This document shows, piece after piece, positions 1 through 6,361 of a stretch of 8,632 bases of DNA. Origin of the DNA: Pseudomonadota bacterium (GTDB lineage Bacteria; Pseudomonadota; Alphaproteobacteria; Rhizobiales; Rhizobiaceae); the NCBI GenBank assembly GCA_003242525.1, contig QGUU01000082.1, positions 1 through 8,632 on the forward strand, in the 5' to 3' direction. The notes under the pieces are model-generated. The model made no database searches. It saw nothing but the letters and a program-made list of their open reading frames with translations, and was not told where the DNA came from. Numbering within the stretch: the first letter of the stretch is position 1; the number at the start of each line of letters is the position of its first letter. Both the position numbers and the translations under genes were made by a program.

Positions 1-777
1 AATAATGCCGGCGCCGATAATATCCGCAACGCACTGGCCGGCCTGCTCGCTCGAGGGGAAGCCGATCAGCAGGGCACGGGCCGTGTCCGGCTTTCTGAGT
101 ATGCGCACCGTCACCTCGGTGACCACACCGAGCAGGCCCTCCGAGCCGGTCATTAGCCCGAGCAGGTCGTAACCCTCGCTGTCGAGATGCTTTCCGCCGA
201 GGCGTATGACCTCGCCATCCATCAACACCATCTCGATGCCGAGTACGTTATTGGCTGTCAGTCCGTATTTGAGGCAATGCACGCCGCCGGAATTTTCCGC
301 CACATTGCCGCCGATCGAGCAGGCGATCTGCGACGACGGATCAGGGGCATAATAAAAGCCTTCTTCCTCGACCGCCTTGGTAATGCCGAGATTGGTCACG
401 CCCGGCTGGGCCACGACAACCCGGTTCGGATAATCGATTTCCAGGATCCGGTTGAAGCGGCTCATCACCAGCAGCACGGCATCCGCCAGCGGAAGCGCCC
501 CGCCCGACAGTGAGGTGCCTGCGCCGCGCGGCACGACTCGGATTTTGCGATCCTTGCAATATTTGAGAATGCGGGAAACCTGTGAGACGGTTTCCGGCAG
601 GACGACCACAAGCGGCAACTGTCTGTAGGCTGTCAGCCCGTCGCTCTCGAAGGCGCGCATTTCGGTGGTGGTGTCTACCACGCCTTCGCCCGGAACGATG
701 CTTCTCAAGTCCGCGACGATCTCACCGCGGCGTGCCAATGTCGCTTCATCAACGTTCGGCATGACGAGGCCGGACAT
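1..777 (-). CDS. glcD: FAD-linked 2-hydroxy-acid oxidase, GlcD type (glycolate oxidase / D-lactate dehydrogenase), 5' part only
   Basis: The first 259 codons of a flavoprotein; the rest lies beyond the left edge. The family oxidises glycolate or D-lactate with FAD and passes electrons to partner subunits or the respiratory chain. Visible are the FAD pyrophosphate loop PRGAGTSLSGG (residues 83-93), GGNVAENSGG (156-165) and GLMTGSEGLLGVVTE (207-221), all hallmarks of the PCMH-type FAD domain in GlcD. E. coli GlcD is about 500 residues, so about half is present. The ATG at 775-777 is chosen because GGAGG (784-788, complement) lies 6 nt upstream; a second ATG at codon 6 is less well placed. It follows the DUF3422 gene on the same strand after a 117-bp gap holding its own predicted promoter and operator. 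GlcD cannot be told from a D-lactate dehydrogenase here; glcE and glcF should follow on the left if it is the glycolate enzyme. Confidence 0.9.
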   Translation of the reverse strand, partial: MSGLVMPNVDEATLARRGEIVADLRSIVPGEGVVDTTTEMRAFESDGLTAYRQLPLVVVLPETVSQVSRILKYCKDRKIRVVPRGAGTSLSGGALPLADAVLLVMSRFNRILEIDYPNRVVVAQPGVTNLGITKAVEEEGFYYAPDPSSQIACSIGGNVAENSGGVHCLKYGLTANNVLGIEMVLMDGEVIRLGGKHLDSEGYDLLGLMTGSEGLLGVVTEVTVRILRKPDTARALLIGFPSSEQAGQCVADIIGAGII

Positions 778-789
778 GCCAATCCTCCA

Positions 790-812
790 ACTGGTAAAAA
801 GCTTTTACCAGT
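790..812. promoter_or_regulatory. Perfect 10-bp-arm inverted repeat, probable repressor operator of the glcD-type gene
   Basis: The two arms ACTGGTAAAA (790-799) and TTTTACCAGT (803-812) are exact reverse complements around the 3-nt centre AGC. The site overlaps the predicted -10 box and start of transcription of the downstream minus-strand gene and ends just before its Shine-Dalgarno. That is where a repressor would block initiation. The TGGT/ACCA half-sites are the type bound by FadR-family GntR regulators, and one is encoded at 2398-3195. The half-sites are further apart than the usual TnGTnnnACnA layout, so a LacI-type regulator encoded elsewhere is an alternative. The dyad is AT-rich and lacks a following T-run, so it is not a terminator. 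Confidence 0.65.
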
Positions 813-830
813 CGTCGCCTCCTGCTGCAA
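802..830 (-). promoter_or_regulatory. Predicted sigma70-type promoter of the glcD-type gene
   Basis: On the minus strand, TTGCAG (825-830) and TAAAAG (802-807) are separated by 17 nt, each matching four of six consensus positions. A start near 795 would give a leader of about 18 nt with the Shine-Dalgarno at 784-788. The -10 box lies inside the inverted repeat. The support is geometry and weak consensus matches only. Confidence 0.4.
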
Positions 831-894
831 ACGCGGATTTTCAAGAAGCCGGATGCGGCACGCGGCGTCGCTTACGTAGCGGCAATTGGCCGCG

Positions 895-2217
895 CTACTC
901 TCCGGCGATCCTGCCGGGTTCTGAATGCAGCCGCTGGACGCGTCGCACGCCCCACCAGACCAGAAGCACCGCTACCGGCACTGCGGCCGCAGTCACGAGC
1001 TCGGGCGGGACAGTGTGGCCGAAGATTGAGAACCCCTTGGCGAGATAGCCGATCAGGCCGACGACGTAGTAGGAGACGGCCGCCACCGAAAGTCCTTCGA
1101 CCGTCTGCTGCAGTCGTAGCTGCAGTCTCGCCCGGTTGTTCATGGAGGCGAGAAGGTCGCGGTTCTGCTTTTCGACTTCCACGTCGACCCATGTTCGCAG
1201 CAGGGTGGTCGCTCGGGTGAGTTTCCTTGACAGGTTGGCCTGGCGTTCCTCGACCGACCGGCATGTTCGCATGGCAGGCGCCACCCGGCGCTTCAGGAAT
1301 CCGGCCCAGGTCTCGTAGCCCGGTACGGCTTCTTCCTCCAGCGCTTCCAGACGTTCGCGCACGATGCCGTCATAGGCCCGGCTGGCGCCGAAGCGGTATA
1401 GGCTGGAGGCAGCGTCGGCCTCCAGTTCCGCCGCAAGCTCGGTGAGATCGGCAAGCAGCTTCTGCCCGTCACGTGTTTCAACAGCCTTCATCTCGCTGGT
1501 GATGATGGCAAGCCGATCCTCTATGCGGCGGGCGCGAGCCGACATCGCCAGCGCCAGTGGCAGTCCGAGAACGGCCAGGGTACGGTAGGTTTCAATGTCG
1601 ATCAGTCGCTGCGACAGGGCACCGGTGCTGGCGGGTGTGAGCCCGCGGTCCAGGATCAGCATCCGCGTCAACCCGTCCCCGTCCTGGCGAAAGTCTGTAA
1701 CGATCGCGGCCTTGCCGTGCTCGACCAGAGAGTAGCACAGGCTGGTCGGATCGAAGGAGGACACCAGTTTCTCGGCCGCGGGAGTCCATTTGCGGATCTC
1801 GAGGCGGATCCCGGATATGACCGTGCCGGGCGGCGAGAAGCCATTGCCGAAGGGTGTTTCCTGTGTCGACCTGCCAGCGGAATCCAGCGGACCTTCCCAT
1901 AGGTAGGTCGAGAATTCGGTATGCCGCTCCCAGTTGAGCGTGCCCTTGCCCCATTTCATCGAATGGTGCCGGGCCCGGCGGTCGGGTGCGGCGATGCCGA
2001 GCCGGCGCGAGAGTTCCGAAAGCACGGCATGATCCACGCCGGAGCCGGCTTCTGTCATGAAGGAAAGCTGAATCAGCAGGCGTGGCGCACTCACCAGAGG
2101 GTGCGGCCGCGCATGCACCTCGCCGAGCGCCTCTGGCCGACCTTCATGAGCCGGAAAACCCATGACCGTGCCATTGGCGCGGTGCCTGAACCCCGGATTG
2201 GCCATCTCGCCCGACAT
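895..2217 (-). CDS. DUF3422 family inner-membrane protein
   Basis: A 440-residue protein of the uncharacterised DUF3422 family, recognised from the N-terminal sequences HARPHPLVSAPRLLIQLSFM and MKWGKGTLNWERHTEFSTYL (about residues 35-54 and 87-106). The middle is acidic and helical. The end carries two hydrophobic segments, about 375-396 and 406-424, after a long helix rich in Arg, Gln and Leu. A large soluble domain followed by a C-terminal helical hairpin recalls CorA-like and DUF155/RMD1 proteins in topology, but I claim no homology. The start at 2217 is preferred over an in-frame ATG at 2235 because AGGGAG (2225-2230) lies 7 nt upstream of 2217 and nothing similar precedes 2235. It is divergent from the GntR gene and upstream of the glcD-type gene on the same strand. 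The function is unknown; a role in lactate/glycolate metabolism would rest on location alone. Confidence 0.9.
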   Translation of the reverse strand: MSGEMANPGFRHRANGTVMGFPAHEGRPEALGEVHARPHPLVSAPRLLIQLSFMTEAGSGVDHAVLSELSRRLGIAAPDRRARHHSMKWGKGTLNWERHTEFSTYLWEGPLDSAGRSTQETPFGNGFSPPGTVISGIRLEIRKWTPAAEKLVSSFDPTSLCYSLVEHGKAAIVTDFRQDGDGLTRMLILDRGLTPASTGALSQRLIDIETYRTLAVLGLPLALAMSARARRIEDRLAIITSEMKAVETRDGQKLLADLTELAAELEADAASSLYRFGASRAYDGIVRERLEALEEEAVPGYETWAGFLKRRVAPAMRTCRSVEERQANLSRKLTRATTLLRTWVDVEVEKQNRDLLASMNNRARLQLRLQQTVEGLSVAAVSYYVVGLIGYLAKGFSIFGHTVPPELVTAAAVPVAVLLVWWGVRRVQRLHSEPGRIAGE

Positions 2218-2224
2218 GGCTGAT

Positions 2225-2230
2225 CTCCCT
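2225..2230 (-). promoter_or_regulatory. Shine-Dalgarno AGGGAG that decides the DUF3422 start
   Basis: On the minus strand AGGGAG ends 7 nt before the ATG at 2215-2217. The upstream ATG at 2233-2235 has no purine-rich element at a useful distance, and the Shine-Dalgarno would lie inside its coding sequence. The protein therefore most likely begins MSGEMANPG. Confidence 0.6.
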
Positions 2231-2323
2231 GCCATGGCGTGCGTCTAGGCTCATTCCCATCGCGGCGTAAAGGGGGAAATCGGAACGGTTCCTCCTGCCC
2301 GCTCAAGACCGGATCCTGGAAGA

Positions 2324-2344
2324 ATGGATAAATTATTTGACCAG
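2324..2344. promoter_or_regulatory. Imperfect operator upstream of the GntR gene, related to the 790-812 dyad
   Basis: Read on the minus strand, this 21-bp segment agrees with the perfect dyad (core 791-811) at 14 of 21 positions. It keeps CTGGT.AAA on one side and TTT..CCA on the other. Its own arms are an imperfect repeat (TGG..AAA against TTT..CCA). It lies across the -35 box of the predicted GntR promoter and ends 53 bp before the proposed start codon. That fits autorepression, and the site could also act on the divergent DUF3422 gene. Resemblance of two AT-rich dyads by chance cannot be excluded from two sites. Confidence 0.5.
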
Positions 2345-2366
2345 TTCTTCCTCTTGCCTCTATCCT
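2337..2366 (+). promoter_or_regulatory. Predicted promoter of the gntR-lldD-phosphatase operon
   Basis: TTGACC (2337-2342) and TATCCT (2361-2366) are spaced by 18 nt, each matching five of six sigma70 consensus positions. This is the best such pair I see in the divergent gap 2218-2397. Transcription would begin near 2373, giving a leader of about 25 nt before the TTG at 2398. The operator-like segment overlaps the -35 box. Confidence 0.5.
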
Positions 2367-2397
2367 CACCGCCAAGGCTCAATTTGCGGGCATTTCC

Positions 2398-3195
2398 TTG
2401 GGCGACATATATTCCCGCATTGAACATTCACGCACGGCGGACGAGGTGATCGGCCAGATCGAGACGCTGATCCTCGAGGGCGTACTGCGCCCTGGCGATC
2501 GGCTGCCCGGCGAGAGGGAACTGGCGCGCCAGTTCGAGGTTTCGCGGCCCATCCTGCGGGATGCGCTGAAGGCGCTGGAACTTCGCGGACTGCTTGTCAC
2601 CCGTCATGGCGGCGGCAGCTATGTGGCCGACGTCATCGGCGAGGTGTTTTCAAAGCCGGTTATGGATCTCTTCTTCACCCATCGCAAGGCCGCGGCAGAC
2701 TACCTGGAGTATCGGCGCGAGATGGAGGGTATCGCTGCCGACTATGCGGCGCGCCGCGCCACGCCCGACGACATCGCACTGCTTGACGCGATCATGGCCC
2801 GCATGGACGAGGCCTATTCCCGCGGTGATTTCGAGGAAGAGGCGGAGGTGGACGTCGAGTTCCATCACGCCATTGGCGAATGCGCCCACAACATAATGCT
2901 GCTGCATACGCTGCGCTCCTGTTACCGGCTCTTGTCGGACGGCGTCTTCCGCCACCGCCTGCTCGTCTTCACCCTGCCCAGCGTGCGCGAGGAACTGTTC
3001 GCTCAGCACCGCGCCATCTATGCGGCGGTGAAAGCCGGAGATTCTGCCGCGGCGCGCAAAGCCGCCATGGACCATATGGACTATGTCGAACGCTCCATGG
3101 CAGAGGCCGAGCGAACGGGCGACTGGCAGCGCGTGTCGCGGCTGAGGTTGCGCCAGCGTGCCGGGGTGCGTGATCCGCAACGCAAACGATCCTGA
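2398..3195 (+). CDS. FadR-subfamily GntR transcriptional regulator (LldR/PdhR-like)
   Basis: A 265-residue DNA-binding regulator, probably a repressor released by a small carboxylate such as lactate or glycolate. Residues 15-76 form the winged helix-turn-helix, with PGDRLPGERELARQFEVSR (32-50) followed by ILRDALKALELRGLL (52-66). The C-terminal FCD ligand domain shows the usual metal-binding set Asp152, His156, His204 and His226, so ligand binding through a metal ion is expected. The TTG start at 2398 is the only start-like codon in the open stretch 2341-2400, and the next in-frame candidate, a GTG at codon 17, would cut into the DNA-binding domain. The Shine-Dalgarno is poor, so low synthesis or a leaderless start is possible. 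The lldD gene follows after 17 bp. Location and family suggest an LldR-like regulator of hydroxy-acid oxidation; the ligand is inferred. Confidence 0.92.
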   Translation: MGDIYSRIEHSRTADEVIGQIETLILEGVLRPGDRLPGERELARQFEVSRPILRDALKALELRGLLVTRHGGGSYVADVIGEVFSKPVMDLFFTHRKAAADYLEYRREMEGIAADYAARRATPDDIALLDAIMARMDEAYSRGDFEEEAEVDVEFHHAIGECAHNIMLLHTLRSCYRLLSDGVFRHRLLVFTLPSVREELFAQHRAIYAAVKAGDSAAARKAAMDHMDYVERSMAEAERTGDWQRVSRLRLRQRAGVRDPQRKRS

Positions 3196-3212
3196 AATCC
3201 GGATTTGCCAAC

Positions 3213-4349
3213 ATGACCCTTCACCTAACCATTGACGATCTCAAGAAGCAGGCGCGCCGGCGAGTGCCGACCATGTTCTTCGACTATGCCGATTCCGGCG
3301 CCTGGACGGAGAGCACCTACCGCGCCAACGAGGAGGATTTTCGCAAGATCAAGTTCCGTCAGCGCGTGCTGGTCGACATGGACAACCGCACCTTGGAAAC
3401 GACCATGATCGGCCAGAAAGTATCCATGCCGGTGGCACTGGCGCCGACCGGCTCGACCGGTATGCAGCATGCCGACGGCGAGATGCTGGCGGCGCAGGCG
3501 GCCGAAGAGTTCGGCGTTCCTTTCACGCTTTCTACCATGAGCATCTGTTCGATCGAGGACGTCGCCTCAGCGACGAAGAAGCCGTTCTGGTTCCAGCTTT
3601 ACGTCATGCGGGACAAGGAGTTCGTCTATAACCTGATCGACCGGGCCAAGGCGGCGAAATGCTCGGCGCTTGTGCTGACGCTGGACCTGCAGATTCTGGC
3701 GCAGCGCCACAAGGACCTGCGCAATGGCCTTTCGGCGCCGCCCAGGATGACGCCAAGGAACATTGTCGACCTGGCCCTGCGACCACGCTGGTGCCTGGGC
3801 ATGCTCGGCACCAGGCGGCGCACCTTCGGCAACATCGTTGGCCATGCCAAGGGCGTCACCGACCTGTCCTCTCTCTCGGCCTGGACCAACGAGCAGTTCG
3901 ATCCGTCTCTGTCCTGGAAGGATGTGGAGTGGATACGCAACCGCTGGGGCGGCAAGCTTATCCTGAAGGGCATCCTCGACCGTGAGGATGCGGAGATGGC
4001 TACCAAAACCGGCGCCGATGCAATTATCGTGTCCAATCATGGCGGCCGCCAGCTTGATGGCGCACCGTCCTCCATTTCGGTTCTGGAAGAGATCGCAGAC
4101 GCAGTCGGTGATCGCATAGAAGTACATATGGACGGTGGAATCCGGTCTGGCCAGGATGTGCTGAAAGCCCTCTGCCTGGGCGCGAAGGGCACCTATATCG
4201 GCAGGCCGTTCCTCTACGGCCTGGGTGCCGACGGAAAGCGCGGCGTCACCCGCGCGCTTGAGATTATCCGCAAGGAACTCGACATGACGCTGGCCCTGTG
4301 CGGCCGCCGTGACATCAAAACGGTAGGGAAGGACATGCTGTACCGGTGA
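3213..4349 (+). CDS. lldD: FMN-dependent alpha-hydroxy-acid dehydrogenase, probable L-lactate dehydrogenase (quinone)
   Basis: A 378-residue TIM-barrel flavoprotein that oxidises an L-2-hydroxy acid, most likely L-lactate to pyruvate, passing electrons to quinone (LldD) or oxygen (lactate/glycolate oxidases). The catalytic and FMN residues of the family are all present at glycolate-oxidase spacing: Tyr25, Tyr130, Asp158, Arg165, Lys252, His276 (in SNHGGRQLDGA) and Arg279, with the phosphate-binding DGGIRSGQDVLKA (307-319) and GRP (330-332). STMSICSIEDV (107-117) resembles bacterial LldD (Val/Met) and differs from plant glycolate oxidase, which has Trp at that position. The region between residues 172 and 235 is the long loop seen in membrane-associated bacterial members. 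Length is close to E. coli LldD (396). The ATG has only a weak GGA upstream. It is co-oriented with the repressor gene (17-bp gap), and its stop overlaps the phosphatase start. Exact substrate is uncertain. Confidence 0.9.
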   Translation: MTLHLTIDDLKKQARRRVPTMFFDYADSGAWTESTYRANEEDFRKIKFRQRVLVDMDNRTLETTMIGQKVSMPVALAPTGSTGMQHADGEMLAAQAAEEFGVPFTLSTMSICSIEDVASATKKPFWFQLYVMRDKEFVYNLIDRAKAAKCSALVLTLDLQILAQRHKDLRNGLSAPPRMTPRNIVDLALRPRWCLGMLGTRRRTFGNIVGHAKGVTDLSSLSAWTNEQFDPSLSWKDVEWIRNRWGGKLILKGILDREDAEMATKTGADAIIVSNHGGRQLDGAPSSISVLEEIADAVGDRIEVHMDGGIRSGQDVLKALCLGAKGTYIGRPFLYGLGADGKRGVTRALEIIRKELDMTLALCGRRDIKTVGKDMLYR

Positions 4350-5146
4350 ATGCCCCGGGACGGCTGGATACCGGGTCACTCATGCCGGGGGTTAATTTCC
4401 AAGACGCGTGCGGGCCGCAGGGATTGCGGCTATATGCAGTCGCCGATGTGCACGGCCGCCTTGATCTCTTGGCGGGCATGCATCGCGCCATCGCGGAAGA
4501 TATTGCGCGCGAGAGGCCGGCCGACTGGCGCATCATCCATCTTGGCGACTATGTCGATCGGGGCCCGCATAGCCGTAGCGTCCTGGACTTCCTGATTGAC
4601 GCAGGCGCGCGGGACTCACGCCATATTTTTCTTTCCGGCAATCACGAAGAGGGGATGCTCGATTTCCTGAAAATGCCGGACCCTTACAGCCTGTTCGCCC
4701 GCTACGGCGGCGTGGCCACGGCCTTGTCCTATGGCGTCGATATTGAGCGTGGCCCGATCGGGAAAGCGGCAGCGGCACTGTCAGTTGCCATCCCGTCCGG
4801 GCACATGGCGTTCCTGCAAAGCCTCTCCTACTTCGCCACCTTTGGCGATTTCTTCTTCTGTCACGCAGGCATAAGGCCGGGTGTCCCGCTCGAATTGCAG
4901 AGCCAGCGGGATCTGGTCTGGATAAGGGAGGAATTTCTGAACCATGCCGGGTTGCACCCCAAGGTGATCGTGCATGGCCACACGCCAGGCTGGGAAGTCG
5001 AGGTGCTGCCCAATCGCGTCAATCTCGACACGCGCGCCTACGCCAGCGGACGCCTGAGCGCCCTGGTCATCGACGGGGCGATCAAGCGCATTCTGGAAGT
5101 GCGGGAGGATGGATCGATTCAGCGCGATGCTGTGGTGACGCCGTAG
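4346..5146 (+). CDS. PPP-type metallophosphoesterase (Ser/Thr phosphatase or ApaH-like)
   Basis: A 266-residue dinuclear-metal phosphatase. The complete signature is visible: ADVHG (Asp34, His36), GDYVDRG (67-73, with Asp68 and Arg72), GNHE (98-101, with Asn99 and His100), FCHAG (His173) and VHGHTPG (209-215, with His210 and His212). The order and spacing match the bacterial PPP family, which includes protein phosphatases such as PrpA/PrpB and diadenosine tetraphosphatase; the substrate cannot be read from sequence. The GTG start at 4346 overlaps the lldD TGA as GTGA, which suggests translational coupling; a purine-rich AGGGAAGGA lies about 12 nt upstream. An ATG at 4382 (codon 13) is a real alternative, since the extra residues are not part of the fold. 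A link to lactate oxidation is not established; the overlap may simply reflect gene packing. Confidence 0.88.
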   Translation: MNAPGRLDTGSLMPGVNFQDACGPQGLRLYAVADVHGRLDLLAGMHRAIAEDIARERPADWRIIHLGDYVDRGPHSRSVLDFLIDAGARDSRHIFLSGNHEEGMLDFLKMPDPYSLFARYGGVATALSYGVDIERGPIGKAAAALSVAIPSGHMAFLQSLSYFATFGDFFFCHAGIRPGVPLELQSQRDLVWIREEFLNHAGLHPKVIVHGHTPGWEVEVLPNRVNLDTRAYASGRLSALVIDGAIKRILEVREDGSIQRDAVVTP

Positions 5147-5250
5147 CCATCGACGGCGCTGTGGCCGTTGGCGGCGTCTGCCGCGTAGATCCCGATACCG
5201 CTCACAATGATGGCGGCCAGCATGGCCAAGGAAAGAAACGCAGCTTTCAC
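5119..5250 (-). CDS. Small hydrophobic, probably exported or membrane-anchored 43-residue protein
   Basis: A short reading frame from GTG at 5248-5250 to TGA at 5119-5121. The product starts with a Lys and a hydrophobic stretch, AAFLSLAMLAAIIVSGIGIY (residues 3-22), followed by AADA and a polar tail ending GYGVTTASR. This is what a cleaved signal peptide or single membrane anchor with a tiny mature part looks like. A weak GGGG lies about 9 nt upstream of the GTG. It converges on the phosphatase gene and overlaps its last 28 bp, which is unusual but tolerable for convergent ends. I do not recognise the family. The hydrophobic pattern could arise by chance in GC-rich DNA, so the call is tentative. 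Confidence 0.5.
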   Translation of the reverse strand: MKAAFLSLAMLAAIIVSGIGIYAADAANGHSAVDGYGVTTASR

Positions 5251-5569
5251 GGTCGACACCCCGCATATCCCGCCACGATCCGTGCACGGGGCCGGTTACC
5301 AATGTGTTGAGAACGCGGCGAACGCATCAAGGTTTCAGCGGTCGCACACTTTCGACATTGCCCTGCTCTCGATCCTGTGTCGCCGGAGCAACAATTCAGG
5401 TTCAACCGGACAAGATCCTTTGCAGAGCAAGGCGCAGTTAGACTTTCGCAGAGGCACCGCCAAGGGGCTAATTCAGCCGGCCCCTGTGGATTTTCAAGAA
5501 AGTGCCAAAAATGCCACGCCGCCCCGGCTATCCGGCGAAAGTTAGACTTGTACGCCTGCTGGCAAGCCT
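5251..5569. other. 319-bp gap without a convincing gene; short repeats and one hairpin
   Basis: This stretch lies downstream of the amidotransferase gene and upstream of the small peptide, both on the minus strand, so it should contain a minus-strand promoter or leader. AGTTAGACTT occurs twice in direct orientation (5436-5445, 5540-5549), and ACTTTCGC/GCGAAAGT form an inverted pair (5442-5449, 5535-5542). AGGGGC (5463-5468) and GCCCCT (5480-5485) could form a 6-bp stem with an 11-nt loop but no T-run follows, so it is not a clear terminator. A small RNA is possible but unsupported. The open frames crossing it look like chance. Confidence 0.4.
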
Positions 5570-6277
5570 TCAGATGGTCTTCACCCAGGCGCGGGCGATT
5601 GCCAGCCCGGCGGCGTCGGCCTGCGCCCCGTGGTTGGCGGCTTCGCAATCAAGTCGATCGCACCAGTCCGGGTGCCGCCTTGAGATGACATCCGCAAAGG
5701 CTTCGCTCCATTCCCTGACCAGCCTGGTGTCCGCCTCGAAATGGAACTGGAAGCCGTATACCGCTCGGCCGATGCGAAAGGCCTGGTTCTGGGCCACCGC
5801 ATTGCAGGCCAGCCTTGTCGCGTTGGGAGGCAACGAAAAGTGGTCGTCATGCCACTGGAAAATGGGGAATCTTTCCGGCAGGTGCGCCAGCACGGCGTCC
5901 TGTGCGGCCTCGGGAGTAAGTGATACCTCGCGCCAGCCGAATTCCTCCGAGCCGCCGATATGGTTTTCGGCGCCGAAGGCACGGGCAATCAACTGGCTTC
6001 CGAGGCAGATGCCGAGAACGGACCGGTCCCTCGCGGCAAAGTCGCGGGTCAACTCCAGCAGGTGCGGAAAATAGGGAGATGTGTCGTCGGCCAGCGCGTT
6101 CTGGACGCCGCCTAGCATCACCAATGCATCATGGCCGGTTGCATCTTGCGGAAGTGGTTCGCCAAGATAGGGACGGCGCAAGTCGACATCGGCATCTGCC
6201 TCCTCCAGCGCCGTCGCAAGCTGGCCAAGCCCGGTATTTTCGTAGTTTTCTACAACAAGTATCCGCATTGGCATCAT
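5570..6277 (-). CDS. Stand-alone class I glutamine amidotransferase (GMP-synthase glutaminase-like)
   Basis: A 235-residue cytoplasmic glutaminase-type protein of the class I fold. The nucleophile elbow GICLGSQLIA holds Cys91, and GFQFHFEAD supplies His179 and Glu181, so the catalytic triad is complete. QWHDDHFSLP (141-150) is the region typical of GuaA-like family members. There is no fused synthetase domain, and no partner is encoded nearby, so it is one of the free-standing paralogues. Known free-standing members of the fold include gamma-glutamyl hydrolases such as PuuD and GATase1-like proteins of unknown substrate. ATG at 6277 gives MMPMRILVVEN; codon 4 (6268) is an equally possible start, as neither has a clear Shine-Dalgarno. 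It is divergent from the cysteine protein at 6362, with 84 bp between. Its true substrate is unknown. Confidence 0.87.
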   Translation of the reverse strand: MMPMRILVVENYENTGLGQLATALEEADADVDLRRPYLGEPLPQDATGHDALVMLGGVQNALADDTSPYFPHLLELTRDFAARDRSVLGICLGSQLIARAFGAENHIGGSEEFGWREVSLTPEAAQDAVLAHLPERFPIFQWHDDHFSLPPNATRLACNAVAQNQAFRIGRAVYGFQFHFEADTRLVREWSEAFADVISRRHPDWCDRLDCEAANHGAQADAAGLAIARAWVKTI

Positions 6278-6347
6278 GGCAGCAACAAATCCGCAGCCGG
6301 GTTAGCATGCCGCCTGTGAGAGTGCCAGCAGGGCGACCCTGTCACAT

Positions 6348-6353
6348 GGGGAG
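6348..6353 (+). promoter_or_regulatory. Shine-Dalgarno GGGGAG supporting the GTG start at 6362
   Basis: GGGGAG is followed by an 8-nt spacer and GTG. The nearby ATG at 6346 is in another frame, so this element decides in favour of the non-ATG start. Confidence 0.6.
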
Positions 6354-6361
6354 AAAAGTCT

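Larger units (their letters stand above)
2218..2397. other. Divergent intergenic region between DUF3422 and GntR genes
   Basis: A 180-bp gap that must hold start signals for both strands. The plus side has the TTGACC/TATCCT promoter and the overlapping operator-like segment described above. For the minus side I find only weak candidates, such as TTGAGC followed after 18 nt by CGATTT, so the DUF3422 promoter is not assigned. Confidence 0.5.

Noticed and set aside
187..513. 108-codon plus-strand open frame inside the glcD-type gene
   Set aside because: It is antisense to conserved FAD-domain codons and its product is rich in Arg, His and Ala without any motif.
2282..2300. GGAAC elements on both strands suggesting an EcfG (general stress) promoter
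   Set aside because: No CGTT box occurs at the required 16-18 nt distance on either strand.
3567..4379. Long 270-codon open frame on the minus strand opposite lldD
   Set aside because: It is antisense to a gene with every catalytic residue intact; its translation has no recognisable motif and reflects GC-rich third-position bias.
5463..5485. AGGGGC/GCCCCT hairpin as a terminator of the amidotransferase gene
   Set aside because: The stem is only 6 bp with an 11-nt loop and no T-run follows on either strand.
5247..5648. 133-codon minus-strand open frame spanning the gap and the amidotransferase 3' end
   Set aside because: It is in a different frame from the amidotransferase and the small peptide, overlaps the former, is Arg/Cys-rich and has no Shine-Dalgarno or domain.
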